A stretch of 64,000 nucleotides of DNA from AC-37 sp036389835 (lineage in GTDB: Bacteria; Actinomycetota; Thermoleophilia; Solirubrobacterales; Thermoleophilaceae), in NCBI GenBank assembly GCA_036389835.1, contig DASVWC010000017.1:11515-75514 (forward strand), given 5' to 3'. The notes below the pieces were generated by a model. It ran no database searches, had not been told where the DNA came from, and saw only the letters and a list, made by a program, of their open reading frames with translations. Made by a program: the position numbers and the translations under genes. The first letter of the stretch is position 1. Each line of letters begins with the position of its first letter. Below are positions 7,481 to 16,812 of the stretch, one piece after another.

Positions 7481-8468
7481 CCGGTCGGGCGCACCGCGGC
7501 CGGACGCGCCCGAGCTGTCGGTCGTGGTGCCCTCGCACGAGCGCCCGGTGCGGCTGCGCTGGCTGCTCAACGCGCTCGAGGAGCAGACGCTGGAGCGCGA
7601 CCGCTGGGAGCTCGTGGTGGTGCACGACTCCGGCGAGGACACCGAGCGGCTGCTGCGCGAGCACCCGCTCGCCGCCGCGGGCGTGCTCCGGCACGTGCGG
7701 CTCGCGCGCGGCACCGGCTCGGCCGCGCGCCAGCGCAACGTGGGCTGGCGCGAGGCGCGCGCTCCCCTGATCGCCTTCACCGACGACGACTGCCGGCCCG
7801 AGGCGGACTGGCTCGAGCGGATGCTCGAGGCGGCTCGGACGAACCCGGGCGCCGTGATCCAGGGACGCACCAAGCCGGACCCGTACGAGGCCGAGATCAT
7901 GGACTGGGCCCCGCGGCCGCGGTCGATCGACATCGACCCACCCACTCCGCACGCCCAGACCTGCAACATCCTCTATCCGCGCGCGGCGCTCGAGCGCGTG
8001 GACGGCTTCGACGAGTCGATCCGCACCGCCGGCGAGGACTGGGACCTCGCCGCCCGCGCGCAGAAGGCGGGGGCGGGCTACGTCGGGGAGCCGCGGGCGA
8101 CCGTCTACCACGCCGTCGACACGTTCTCGCTGCTGGGCCTGATGCGCTTCAACAGCCGCTGGCAGACGCTCGCGCTCGTGCTCAAGCGACACCCGGAGCA
8201 GCGCGGGGTGCTCGCGCACGGGCTGTTCTGGAAGCGCCGCCACGCGCTGCTGGTCCCGGCGCTGGCCGGGGTCGCGCTGTCGCGCCGGTCCCCCGCGCTC
8301 GCGCTGCTCGCCGTCCCGTACGTGCGCGACGCGATGCCCTACCACGGCGGCGGGCCGCTCGGGCGGGCCCGCGCCGCGGTCGAGCTGACGGGCCGCGCGG
8401 CGGTCGACCTCTCGGAGCTGTGGGCGATGGTCCGGGGCAGCGCGCGGTTCGGGACGCTCGTCCTTTGA
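7467..8468 (+). CDS. Family 2 glycosyltransferase
   Basis: 333 aa, GT-A fold. The N-terminal strand LSVVVPSHERP, the nucleotide-sugar site with VVHDSGED, and the metal-binding TDDDC starting at residue 105 are all present; a later GEDWDL fits the catalytic-base region. A hydrophobic stretch near residues 250-285 could associate with the membrane. The GTG start lies 14 bp inside the end of the methyltransferase gene, and its stop overlaps the next glycosyltransferase. It probably adds a sugar to a lipid-linked glycan; donor and acceptor are unknown. Confidence 0.88.
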   Translation: MAAASRSGAPRPDAPELSVVVPSHERPVRLRWLLNALEEQTLERDRWELVVVHDSGEDTERLLREHPLAAAGVLRHVRLARGTGSAARQRNVGWREARAPLIAFTDDDCRPEADWLERMLEAARTNPGAVIQGRTKPDPYEAEIMDWAPRPRSIDIDPPTPHAQTCNILYPRAALERVDGFDESIRTAGEDWDLAARAQKAGAGYVGEPRATVYHAVDTFSLLGLMRFNSRWQTLALVLKRHPEQRGVLAHGLFWKRRHALLVPALAGVALSRRSPALALLAVPYVRDAMPYHGGGPLGRARAAVELTGRAAVDLSELWAMVRGSARFGTLVL

Positions 8469-9583
8469 GCGCCGGGCGGCCGCGCGTGGCGCTGCTCCAC
8501 CCGTGCTTCTTCCCCGAGGTCAGGCGCGGGAGCGAGCGGATCATCCGCGACCTCGCCACGTCCCTGCTCGAGCTCGGCCACCGGCCGCGGCTGATCACCA
8601 GCCACCCCGCGGCGCCGAGCCGCACGGTCGAGGACGGCCTGCCGATCGTGCGCCACTGGCGGCCGCCGGAGCGCCGGCTCACGCGCCGGCTGATCCCGGA
8701 GTACTCGACGCACGTGCCGTTCGCGTACGCGTCGCTGCGCGCCGGCGGCGACGACCTCGCGCACGCCTTCCACTTCACCGACGCGGCGGCGACGCTGCGC
8801 TGGCGCGAGCGGACCGGCCGCCCCGCCGTCTTCTCGTACATGGGGCTGCCGGAGCGTCCGGCGCTCGCCAACCGGCGCGGGAAGCTGCGCCTGCTCACGG
8901 CCGCGGCGACCGAGAGCGACGCGGTGCTCGTGCTCTCGCACGCGGCGGCCCGCGCGATGGAGCGCTGGCTCGGCGTGACGCCGCGCGTGATCCACCCCGG
9001 CGTGGACCTCGCCACCTTCACGCCCGGCGGCGCGCGCGACCCCGAGCCCGCGATCCTCTGCACCGCGGCGCCAGACGACCCGCGCAAGCGCGTGGACCTG
9101 CTGGCGGCCGCGTTCGCCCTCGTGCGGCGCGAGCGGCCGGGCGCGCACCTGATCGCGCTGCGCCCGCACGCCCCTGGCGGCGTGGCGCGGGCCGGCCTCG
9201 ACCAGGACGGCGTGGAGCTCTTCGACGCGGTCGACGACCCGGCGCTGCTGGCGCCGCTGTACCGGCGCGCCTGGGTCTCGGCGCTGCCGTCGCGCGCCGA
9301 GGCGTTCGGCGTGGTGATGCTCGAGTCGCTCGCCTGCGGCACCCCCGTCGTGGCGAGCCAGGACGCAGCCGCGCCGGAGGTGATCGACGACTCCGGCGTG
9401 GGCGTGCTCTTCGGCGATCCGTCGCCCGAGGCCGTCGCGCGCGCGCTGCTGGAGGCGCTCGACCTGGCGGAGGACCCCGCTACGGCGGACGCGTGCCGGG
9501 CGCGCGCGGGCGAGTTCTCGACCGGCCGGACCGGGCGCGAGCACGCCGCGCTGTACAGCGAGCTGCTGGACCGCGCCGCGTGA
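8465..9583 (+). CDS. Family 4 glycosyltransferase
   Basis: 372 aa, GT-B fold. The N-terminal domain starts with RVALLHPCFFPEVRRGSERII; the C-terminal donor-binding domain has the retaining motif SRAEAFGVVMLESLACGTPVVAS with the E-x7-E pair. The TTG at 8465 overlaps the previous stop as TTGA, the arrangement used by neighbouring junctions; GTG at 8486 is an alternative start that would lose only seven residues. It lies in the 6761-10770 operon and its own stop overlaps the next start as GTGA. The sugar transferred is unknown. Confidence 0.87.
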   Translation: MSAGRPRVALLHPCFFPEVRRGSERIIRDLATSLLELGHRPRLITSHPAAPSRTVEDGLPIVRHWRPPERRLTRRLIPEYSTHVPFAYASLRAGGDDLAHAFHFTDAAATLRWRERTGRPAVFSYMGLPERPALANRRGKLRLLTAAATESDAVLVLSHAAARAMERWLGVTPRVIHPGVDLATFTPGGARDPEPAILCTAAPDDPRKRVDLLAAAFALVRRERPGAHLIALRPHAPGGVARAGLDQDGVELFDAVDDPALLAPLYRRAWVSALPSRAEAFGVVMLESLACGTPVVASQDAAAPEVIDDSGVGVLFGDPSPEAVARALLEALDLAEDPATADACRARAGEFSTGRTGREHAALYSELLDRAA

Positions 9584-10770
9584 CGCCGCTGCGGCTGACC
9601 GTCCTCGCCGACCAGTTCCCCGAGCTCTCGGAGACGTTCGTCGCGTCGGAGCTGCACGCGCTGCGCGACATGGGGCACGCGCTGACGGTGGAGGCGGCGT
9701 GGCACGCGAAGAACCCGCACCCCTCGGCCGCGGAGGGGCTCGAGGTGCGTTACCGCGAGGGCGAGGGGCGGCGCGCGCGGGCCACCGCCCTGGCGTGGCT
9801 GGCCGCCCGGCACCCGCTGCGCGCGCTGCGCGACGTCGTGGACCGAAGCCGCTGGCGCCGCGAGGAGGGCGTGCGGCCGCTCTGGGAACTCGCCCCGGCC
9901 GCGCGGCGGATCGCCCGCCACGGCGCGACGCACCTGCACGCGCACTTCGGCGCGGGCGCGGCGCTCGACGCGATGCGGATCGGACGGCTGCTGGGGCTCC
10001 CCTACAGCTTCGCCACGCACGGCTACGACATCTTCATGCTGCCCGCAAACCTGCGCGAGAAGCACGAGCGCGCCGCGTTCGCGGTGAGCGACTGCGACTA
10101 CAGCGTCGAGCACCTGCGCGAGCTGATCGGCGCCGAGGCCGGCGCCCGCCTGCACCGGATCGTGCTCGGGGTCGACGGCGAGCGCTTCCGCCGCCGCGCG
10201 CCGTACCCCGGCGGCGGCACCGTCCTCGCGGTCGGGCGGCTCGTGGAGAAGAAGGGGCTGCGCTATCTCGTCGAGGCCGCCGCCGAGCTGGGCGCGGACG
10301 GCCCGCTCGAGCGAGTGCTGATCGTCGGCGAGGGGCCGCTGCGCGGTGAGCTCGAGGGCCTGATCGCCGGAACGGGCGCCCCGGTCGAGCTGCTGGGAGC
10401 GCGTGCGCCCGAGGCGGTGCGCGAGCTGCTCGAGGCGGCGGCGCTGCTGGCGATGCCGTGCGTGGTCGCCGCCGACGGCGACCGCGACACGATGCCCGTG
10501 GTGGTGAAGGAGGCGCTCGCGATGGAGGTTCCCGTGGTCGCGACCGACGAGGTGGGCCTGCCCGAGGTCGTGAAGCCGGGCTGGGGCCGCCTGGTCGCGC
10601 CGCGCGACCCGGCCGCACTCGCGGCCGCGCTCCGCGAGCTCCTGGAGCTAGCGCCCGAGCGGCGCGCGGAGATGGGCCGCGCCGGCCGCGAGTTCGTGCT
10701 CGAGCACGCCGAGATCAGGCGGGAGACGGGGCGGCTGGTCGAGCTGATCCGGCGCTGCGGCGGCGCCTGA
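9580..10770 (+). CDS. Family 4 glycosyltransferase (WcaL/colanic-acid type)
   Basis: 396 aa, GT-B fold. The start LTVLADQFPELSETFVASEL is typical of the WcaL-like group, with THLHAHFGAGAA and SFATHGYDIF in the acceptor domain. The donor domain has AVGRLVEKKGLRYLVEA and MPVVVKEALAMEVPVVATDEVGLPEVV. The GTG start overlaps the preceding stop (GTGA). The last 56 bp overlap the convergent membrane protein gene at 10715-12040. Last gene of the operon starting at 6761. A related gene with the same opening signature lies at 39940-41184. Confidence 0.88.
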   Translation: MTPLRLTVLADQFPELSETFVASELHALRDMGHALTVEAAWHAKNPHPSAAEGLEVRYREGEGRRARATALAWLAARHPLRALRDVVDRSRWRREEGVRPLWELAPAARRIARHGATHLHAHFGAGAALDAMRIGRLLGLPYSFATHGYDIFMLPANLREKHERAAFAVSDCDYSVEHLRELIGAEAGARLHRIVLGVDGERFRRRAPYPGGGTVLAVGRLVEKKGLRYLVEAAAELGADGPLERVLIVGEGPLRGELEGLIAGTGAPVELLGARAPEAVRELLEAAALLAMPCVVAADGDRDTMPVVVKEALAMEVPVVATDEVGLPEVVKPGWGRLVAPRDPAALAAALRELLELAPERRAEMGRAGREFVLEHAEIRRETGRLVELIRRCGGA

Positions 10771-12040
10771 GCGCGCCGGCGGCGGCGAACGCCGCCGAGC
10801 ACGCGAAGATCGCGCAGACCGGCTCGAGCGGCTGGCGGTAGCGGGTCCCGCCGTCGGAGGTGTAGACGACGGACACGGCGAGGGCGGTGACCAGCAGCGG
10901 GACGACCAGGGCCCGCCGGCGCCTCGCCAGCCACAGGCCGGCCACGGTGAACGGCAGCATCAGCGTCCACGAGATGTACGCGAGCGTCGCGATCGTCCGC
11001 TCGCGCCCGTCCACCGGCGCCGGCTCGATGACGCGCTCGGGGCGCTGGAGCCCCCAGACCCGCACCACGCCGTTCCAGAAGAAGGCCTTCGGCACCGACG
11101 ACGGGTGCTCGCGTATGTAGTCGAATCCCTTCTCGCGCAGGCGCTCGCGGAACTCGCCGTCGCTCAGCGGCGGTCCGCTGCGGATGTCGTCGATCGACGC
11201 GGGCACCGCCCGCCACGCCCACGGGCGCTTCTCGTCGTTCGCCGCGTCGTCGTTGAACGTCCCGTAGAGCGCCGCGTCCTGGATCGAGATCGGGACGAGG
11301 TGGTCCGGGTCCACGGAGTGGTTGCGCAGCGTCCAGGGCACCACGATCAGGACGGCCAGCCCGACGGCCGCCGCCGAGTGCAGCAGGCCGCGGCGCCAGC
11401 CGCCGACCATCGCCCACGTCGCGACCACGGTCGCGAACAGGAACACCGCCGAGGGCCGGATCAGCAGGCTCACGCCCAGCAGCGCGCCGACGGCGATCAC
11501 GCGGCCGCGCGACGGCCCGCGCTCGAGCACGACCAGAAGCAGGATCAGCATCAGCGGCGTGGCCAGCGCCTCCGAGTAGAGGCGCACGTCGAATTGCCAC
11601 GCGCTGGGGGCGACGGCGACGACGAACGCCGCCGCGAGGCCGACGGGCGGCGCGAAGAGCCTGCGCCCGAGCAGCCAGGTCAGCCCGACCGGGACGAAGC
11701 CCATCAGCGCCTGGATGGCCAGGACGCGGTCGGGGTTCTTGCCGAGCAGCGTGTACCAGACGCCGACCCAGACGGGATAGCCGGGCGCCTTCTGCATCGA
11801 CTCGTGCTCGACGCCGAAGGTCTCGGTCCAGAGCCACTTCCCGTCGGCCGCGAAGCTTCCCTCCTTGTGGTACTCGGGCTCGTCGCCGGCGAGCTGGTGG
11901 TCGTCGGTGATCAGCACGTAGGCGAGTCGCAGCGCGACCGCGAGGCCCGCCGCCACCAGCACGAGGAGAAGCTCGCGCCGCTCCGGCCGCGGCTCACCGG
12001 CGACACGCGCGGCCCGCTCGCTGAGTCCCCCGTCCGCCAT
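10715..12040 (-). CDS. GT-C family membrane glycosyltransferase (GT39/ArnT-like)
   Basis: 441 aa with about ten membrane helices. After the first helix, an outside loop carries the acidic pair in LAGDEPEYHKEGS, the position of the catalytic aspartate in polyprenyl-phospho-sugar-dependent GT-C enzymes, and KAPGYPVWVG follows. Such enzymes transfer a sugar from a lipid carrier on the outer face of the membrane. A polyprenyl-phospho-arabinose donor would fit the dprE genes, but this is only inference. A TACATT hexamer lies 9 nt upstream of the ATG. The C-terminal end overlaps the convergent operon by 56 bp. Confidence 0.8.
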   Translation of the reverse strand: MADGGLSERAARVAGEPRPERRELLLVLVAAGLAVALRLAYVLITDDHQLAGDEPEYHKEGSFAADGKWLWTETFGVEHESMQKAPGYPVWVGVWYTLLGKNPDRVLAIQALMGFVPVGLTWLLGRRLFAPPVGLAAAFVVAVAPSAWQFDVRLYSEALATPLMLILLLVVLERGPSRGRVIAVGALLGVSLLIRPSAVFLFATVVATWAMVGGWRRGLLHSAAAVGLAVLIVVPWTLRNHSVDPDHLVPISIQDAALYGTFNDDAANDEKRPWAWRAVPASIDDIRSGPPLSDGEFRERLREKGFDYIREHPSSVPKAFFWNGVVRVWGLQRPERVIEPAPVDGRERTIATLAYISWTLMLPFTVAGLWLARRRRALVVPLLVTALAVSVVYTSDGGTRYRQPLEPVCAIFACSAAFAAAGALRRRRSAGSARPAAPSPA

Positions 12041-12049
12041 GCCGGCGGC

Positions 12050-12055
12050 AATGTA
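12050..12055 (-). promoter_or_regulatory. Leaderless -10 element (TACATT)
   Basis: TACATT on the minus strand ends 9 nt before the ATG at 12040. The divergent gene at 12114 has a weaker TACCGC at 12102-12107, 6 nt before its GTG. Confidence 0.5.
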
Positions 12056-12113
12056 CGGGACCGCCCGCTCGTGCTGCGGCGATCGGCGTCGTGCGTCAAG
12101 GTACCGCCGCGCA

Positions 12114-14060
12114 GTGGCCGTAGTCGCCTATCACGTCCTCTTCGCCGTCGCGGCCGGGTCGCTGCTGGCCGCGGCGCTGCGGCTGGCCTCCACGATCGCC
12201 GAGCGCGGCGCGGAGCGGTTCCTCGCCGCGGCCGTCTTCGCGGCCGCGGCCGCTGTCGCCGAGGCGCTCGTCCTCGGGCTCGCTCGCCTCGGCGACGAGC
12301 CGGCGGCCCTCACGGCCGCCGCCGTCGCGACCTGGCTCCTCGCGTGGCGGCTGCTTCCGGCGCCCACCGTGCGGCCAGCGAGCGAGTTGCCCGAGTGGCT
12401 CGCCGGCAGATCGCGCGCCGAGTGGCTGGCGATCGCGGGGGGGGTGGGTCTCGGCGCCGCCTGGCTCGCGTGGTGGCTCCTGCGGCCCGCGGTCGGCGCC
12501 GACAGCGTCCAGTACCACCTTCCCGAGGTCCTGACCTGGATCCACGAGGGCGACACCGGCGCCGTGCACGACCTGCATCCGCTCTACCCGATCGGCAATT
12601 ACCCGGTCACGAACGAGGTGCTGGTCGCATGGTCACTCGGGATCGCGCGCAGCTTCGCGCCGCTGCCGTTCCTGAGCATCGGGACGATGCTGTTGCTCGT
12701 CGTCGGCGGCCTCTCCGGGCTGCGTGCCCTCGGGGTGGGCCGGCTCCCAGCCGCGCTGGCGGTGGCCGCGGTCGCGGCCTCGCCGCTCGCGGTCGCCCAG
12801 ACGATCGGCCCCAACACCGACCTCCCCGCCCTGGCCTGGCTCGTGTGCTGCGCGAGCCTGGTCGCCTCGTCGCGCGCCAACCGCCCGCTGCTCGCGCCCG
12901 CGGTCGTGGCGGCCGGGCTGGCACTGGGCACCAAGACGACCCCGGCGCTCTTCGTGCTCGTCGTGCTCGGCCTGGGCGCGTGGGCCGCGCGCGGCGACCG
13001 GCGGCTGCGGGTGCCGGTCGCTCTGGCGACGCTCGCAGCCGTCGCGGTCGGCGGGACCTGGTACCTACGCAACCTGCTCGACCACGGCTCGCCGCTGTGG
13101 CCGTTCGCCTCGGGGCCGTGGGGCGACGCCGCGCCGTCGTTCGTCGACGAGACCGCGAGGACCGGGCTCGCCGAGCGCCCGCGCGCGACCCTCGACGGAC
13201 AGCTCGGCGCGTACGAGGACTTCCTCGCCGGCGCGCTCGTAATGGTCCCGGCCGCGCTCGCCGCAGCGCTGGTCGCACGCGTCCGGCCGGTCCTCGCGGC
13301 CGCCGCGGCAACCGCCGCCGGGCTCGCGCTGTGGACGATGGCCCCGTTCACCGGGATCCCCGCGGACGTACCGGACCAGTGGGTGCCCGCGCTGACCGGC
13401 CTCGCCGTGAACGCGAGCCGCTACCTGCTCCCGGTGATCGCCGCGTCGGCGCTGACCGTCGCGCTCGCGTCTAGGTGCGGCGGCGCTGCGCTCCGCGCCG
13501 CCCTCGCCGTACTCGGCGTCGCGCTGCTCTGGGACCTGGTCCGGGTCGCGGACGCGTCGAACGCGGCGGCGCCGCCGGCGCCCGCGCTGCTGGCGGGGGC
13601 CGCCGCCGGAGTGCTCGCGGGAGCCGCCGTCGCGCCGCGGCTCGTCGCGCGGGCGATCCCGGGCTGGTCGGGGCCGGCGGCGCTGGTCGTGCTCGTCACC
13701 GTCCTGTCGGTTGCCGCGCCCGGCTTCATGGACCGGCACGCGCGGGTCGACCTGGGGTTCACGCCCGGCTACGAGGGCCTGCTCACCGCGCTCGGCGACC
13801 GAGCCGGCTTCGACGACGACGAGCGGCCGGTCGCGTTCGCGCCGATCGTGCTCGGCACGCTGAGCGGCGACCGGCTGCGCCATCCGGTCGAGCTCATCCC
13901 GGCCGACGAGCCGTGCGAGCGCACGCGGGAACGGACCCGGACGCAGTGGGTGGTCGTCTACGACGGGTACTTCTTCGAGCCCTACAACGCGCGCGGCTGC
14001 TTCGCGGGCGTCGCGCCGGCCCTCAGCTCGGGGGCGCTGAGGGTGTACGGCGGCGGCTGA
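12114..14060 (+). CDS. Multi-spanning membrane protein, probable GT-C glycosyltransferase
   Basis: 648 aa with about twelve hydrophobic segments. After helix pairs near the N-terminus there is a loop with GADSVQYHLPEVLTWIHEG and then HPLYPIGNYPVTNEV, a layout resembling GT-C enzymes with an acidic residue on the outer face. The C-terminal 130 residues form a soluble tail ending in RVYGGG. The GTG at 12114 was chosen because the first helix follows at once. It is a single-gene unit; its end overlaps the convergent gene at 14023-15297 by 38 bp. Specific activity unknown. Confidence 0.7.
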   Translation: MAVVAYHVLFAVAAGSLLAAALRLASTIAERGAERFLAAAVFAAAAAVAEALVLGLARLGDEPAALTAAAVATWLLAWRLLPAPTVRPASELPEWLAGRSRAEWLAIAGGVGLGAAWLAWWLLRPAVGADSVQYHLPEVLTWIHEGDTGAVHDLHPLYPIGNYPVTNEVLVAWSLGIARSFAPLPFLSIGTMLLLVVGGLSGLRALGVGRLPAALAVAAVAASPLAVAQTIGPNTDLPALAWLVCCASLVASSRANRPLLAPAVVAAGLALGTKTTPALFVLVVLGLGAWAARGDRRLRVPVALATLAAVAVGGTWYLRNLLDHGSPLWPFASGPWGDAAPSFVDETARTGLAERPRATLDGQLGAYEDFLAGALVMVPAALAAALVARVRPVLAAAAATAAGLALWTMAPFTGIPADVPDQWVPALTGLAVNASRYLLPVIAASALTVALASRCGGAALRAALAVLGVALLWDLVRVADASNAAAPPAPALLAGAAAGVLAGAAVAPRLVARAIPGWSGPAALVVLVTVLSVAAPGFMDRHARVDLGFTPGYEGLLTALGDRAGFDDDERPVAFAPIVLGTLSGDRLRHPVELIPADEPCERTRERTRTQWVVVYDGYFFEPYNARGCFAGVAPALSSGALRVYGGG

Positions 14061-15297
14061 CCTCGCCGCCGCGAACGCGGTCGATCAGCGCGACGGCCCC
14101 GAGTGCCGCGAGCATCACGACGAACGGGTCGACCGGCGCGCGGAAGCGAAGGTAGCCGACGACGAACACCGTGGCGACCATCGACAGGGGCACGAGCCAG
14201 ACCCACCACGGGGCGCGGCGTGCCGCCGCGGTCGCCGCGCCGCCGATCGCGAGCGCGGCGAGCAGCCAGAACGTGACCAGCTCGACGACGGCGAGCTTCG
14301 CGGTCGCGGTGATGCCGAGCTCGGAGCGAATCCAGTCGACGCCCGCGGCGTCGAAGTCGCGGCGGAGGTTCCACCAGGCGACCTTCACCACGTAGCCCGG
14401 GTGCTCGCGGGCGTAGTCGATCGCGTGCGAGCGCAGCGCGTCGCTCCACTCGGGCTCGGCGTTCTCCATGCCGCGGAGCGCCTCGAGGTTCTCCGGGACG
14501 TCGAACCACACGACCCACGCGGCCGGCCAGCGCTCCTGGTCGCGGGCCATGTCGTTGTAGGTGCCCGCCAGCGTGAACCCGTCCTGGGTGCTCACGGGAA
14601 CGAAGGCATCCACCGCCGCGGCGTTGCGGATCGTCCACGGCGCGATCGTGAGCAGGGCGGCGGCGGCGGCGAGCGCCGCGGGCGCGTACCGTCGGGCCGT
14701 GCGGCGCTCCCCCCGCGGCGGGAGCGCTGCGATCACGAGCGGGACGAGCATGAGGAGGGCGTTCTGGCGAGTGAGCGTCGCCAGGCCGGCGAGCACCCCC
14801 GCGAGCACGATCCACCTCAGCCGCGGGTCACGCAACCGGTAGTGGAGCGCCGCCGCGACGGCGCCGAGCACGAGGGGCGTCAGCAGCACCTCGGAGAGCA
14901 GGGCGTTGCCGATCATCCACATCGACGGGTAGACCGCCGCGAGGGCCAGCGCCGCGAGCCCCACGCGTCGACCGAAGAGCTGCCGCGCCACGAGGCTGGT
15001 CAGCGCCACCGTCAGCGTGCCGAGCAGGGCCTGGGCGACCCGCGCGACGTCCACCGAGTGCCCCGGGGTGACCGTGTAGACCGCGGCGAGGAAGACCGGG
15101 TAGCCCGGCGGGCGGTAGGCGGTCTCTCCCTTGAAGGCGGGGGTCGGCGGCGGGTAGCGCCCTTCGTCGGAGAGCGCGACCGCGTGGCGCTGGTAGTCGC
15201 CCGGGTCGGCGTACAGCTTGTAGTCAGGCGTGGTGGCGATCACGGCCAGGCGGACCACAAGCGCCAGCACGAGCAGCGCCAGGACCGCCTTCCTCAC
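14023..15297 (-). CDS. GT-C family membrane glycosyltransferase (GT39/PMT-like)
   Basis: 424 aa, about ten helices. The first helix is followed by YADPGDYQRHAVALSDEGRYP and AYRPPGYPVFLAAVY, the same architecture as the protein at 10715-12040 (acidic residue after helix 1, then a PGYP motif before helix 2). The GTG overlaps the stop of the flippase gene upstream as GTGA. It is last in the operon running from the sulfatase-fold gene at 19198. It probably uses a polyprenyl-phospho-sugar donor outside the membrane; substrate unknown. Confidence 0.8.
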   Translation of the reverse strand: MRKAVLALLVLALVVRLAVIATTPDYKLYADPGDYQRHAVALSDEGRYPPPTPAFKGETAYRPPGYPVFLAAVYTVTPGHSVDVARVAQALLGTLTVALTSLVARQLFGRRVGLAALALAAVYPSMWMIGNALLSEVLLTPLVLGAVAAALHYRLRDPRLRWIVLAGVLAGLATLTRQNALLMLVPLVIAALPPRGERRTARRYAPAALAAAAALLTIAPWTIRNAAAVDAFVPVSTQDGFTLAGTYNDMARDQERWPAAWVVWFDVPENLEALRGMENAEPEWSDALRSHAIDYAREHPGYVVKVAWWNLRRDFDAAGVDWIRSELGITATAKLAVVELVTFWLLAALAIGGAATAAARRAPWWVWLVPLSMVATVFVVGYLRFRAPVDPFVVMLAALGAVALIDRVRGGEVSRRRTPSAPPS

Positions 15298-16793
15298 GCG
15301 GGGACGACCTCCGGCGTGGGCCGCCCGCGCACGTAGTTCCAGATCTCGCGCATGAGGCGGCGCTCGATCAGCAGGGTGAAGGCGATGGTCGCGATCGAGT
15401 ACAGCGCCAGCTCGGCGATCGCGCGCGCGAGCGTTCGGTCGCCGGGGATCAGTCTCACCAGCAGTGCGAGCGCCGCGGCCGGGACACTCGGGAGGACCGC
15501 CCGCCCGAGGTGTCGCAGCATCTTGAAGCCCTCGAACAACCGCCGCAGGTAGTACGCCCTGGTCGCGAGGCTGATCGCCGTCATCGCTCCGAACCCCAGC
15601 GGGAAGCCGGTGAGCCCGAGCCAGACGATCAGCGGGACGCAGATGACCAGGAAGCCGACCAGGTTGACCACCGCCGTGATGAAGATCGGGCGTGTGTCGT
15701 TCACCGCCCGGAAGAACAGCGACCAGTTCCACGCCACCTGCCGGAACGCGGCGATCATCCCGTACGCGGCGAGCAGCCCGACCGCGACCCGCCAGCGCTC
15801 GCCGAGCACGAATGTGACCAGGTCGTCGGCGAACAGCGCGAGGCCGACGCCGAATGGCATGCCCCAGATCAGCGACAGGCGATTCGACTTGACGAAAGCC
15901 TCGAAGAGCTTGTCCCGCTGTTCCGCGACACGGCAGACGGCCGGGTAGATCGTCTGGCTGATGATGTTGTCGACGCGGTCCGCGAAAGCCGCCACGCCGG
16001 TGGCCAAGCCGACCGCGCCGAGGCCCGCGACCCCGACCACCCGGTTGCCGACCAGCAGCGTCCCCTGCACGACGAGCAGGTTGCTCATGCCGTACCCGAC
16101 CAGCGGCCAGGAGAAGCTCACGTATGAGCGCATCGTCGCGCTGTCGTACCGGTAGCGAACCGGGTACGGGCCGACCGCGAGCGCGACGGCCGCCGCCGCC
16201 GCCGCGCCGACGAGCGTGCCGAGCACGAGCGCCCAGTAGCCGAACCCACTCGCCGCGAGAGCGAAGATCACGATCGTCCCGAGGATCGGGTCGACCGCGC
16301 TGATGGCCCGCTGGCGGACGAAGTCCATGCGGCGGTAGAAGGTCCACAGCGGAGCCTGGAACGCCGTCATCAGGACGCTGAGCCCCAGCACGATTCCCGG
16401 CGCGATGATCTCCTCCTGGCCGTAGGCGATCGCGTAGAGGGGCAGCGCGACGCACACGAACGCGACGAACGCCAGTGAGACGAGCAGCTCGAGCGTGAAC
16501 GCCCGCTGGAATGCGAGCTCCTGGTCGTCCTCGCGCTGCTGGATGTACTTGTCGGCGATGCCGACCTGCTTCAGCCAGGAGAGCGTGATGAGCGTGGTGA
16601 CCAGGATGGTCCAGATGCCGAACTCGGCGCGTGTGAGGAAGGCCGCGACCAGCGTGCGCTGGAGCAGCCCGAGGCCGGCAAGGCCGACGTTGAAGCCGGT
16701 GTTGATGATCGTTCCGCGCGCGGTGTGCTCGCGGAGCGTCCGGCCTCCGAGTGGCACGTCGTCGCGATTCGTCCGATCGGTGCTCGTGCTCAT
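15294..16793 (-). CDS. Oligosaccharide flippase (Wzx/PST family)
   Basis: 499 aa with twelve to fourteen membrane helices and an MOP-superfamily layout. RGTIINTGFNVGLAGLGLLQ precedes helix 1; LKQVGIADKYIQQRED lies in the helix 1-2 region, and the C-terminal half repeats the fold. Such proteins move polyprenyl-linked repeat units to the outer face of the membrane. It lies between a family 2 glycosyltransferase (19 bp upstream) and a GT-C gene with GTGA overlap. A second flippase gene, not closely similar by eye, is at 49817-51331, so the window may serve two glycans. Confidence 0.88.
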   Translation of the reverse strand: MSTSTDRTNRDDVPLGGRTLREHTARGTIINTGFNVGLAGLGLLQRTLVAAFLTRAEFGIWTILVTTLITLSWLKQVGIADKYIQQREDDQELAFQRAFTLELLVSLAFVAFVCVALPLYAIAYGQEEIIAPGIVLGLSVLMTAFQAPLWTFYRRMDFVRQRAISAVDPILGTIVIFALAASGFGYWALVLGTLVGAAAAAAVALAVGPYPVRYRYDSATMRSYVSFSWPLVGYGMSNLLVVQGTLLVGNRVVGVAGLGAVGLATGVAAFADRVDNIISQTIYPAVCRVAEQRDKLFEAFVKSNRLSLIWGMPFGVGLALFADDLVTFVLGERWRVAVGLLAAYGMIAAFRQVAWNWSLFFRAVNDTRPIFITAVVNLVGFLVICVPLIVWLGLTGFPLGFGAMTAISLATRAYYLRRLFEGFKMLRHLGRAVLPSVPAAALALLVRLIPGDRTLARAIAELALYSIATIAFTLLIERRLMREIWNYVRGRPTPEVVPA

Positions 16794-16812
16794 CCCGAGG
16801 TAAAGGTGCCGG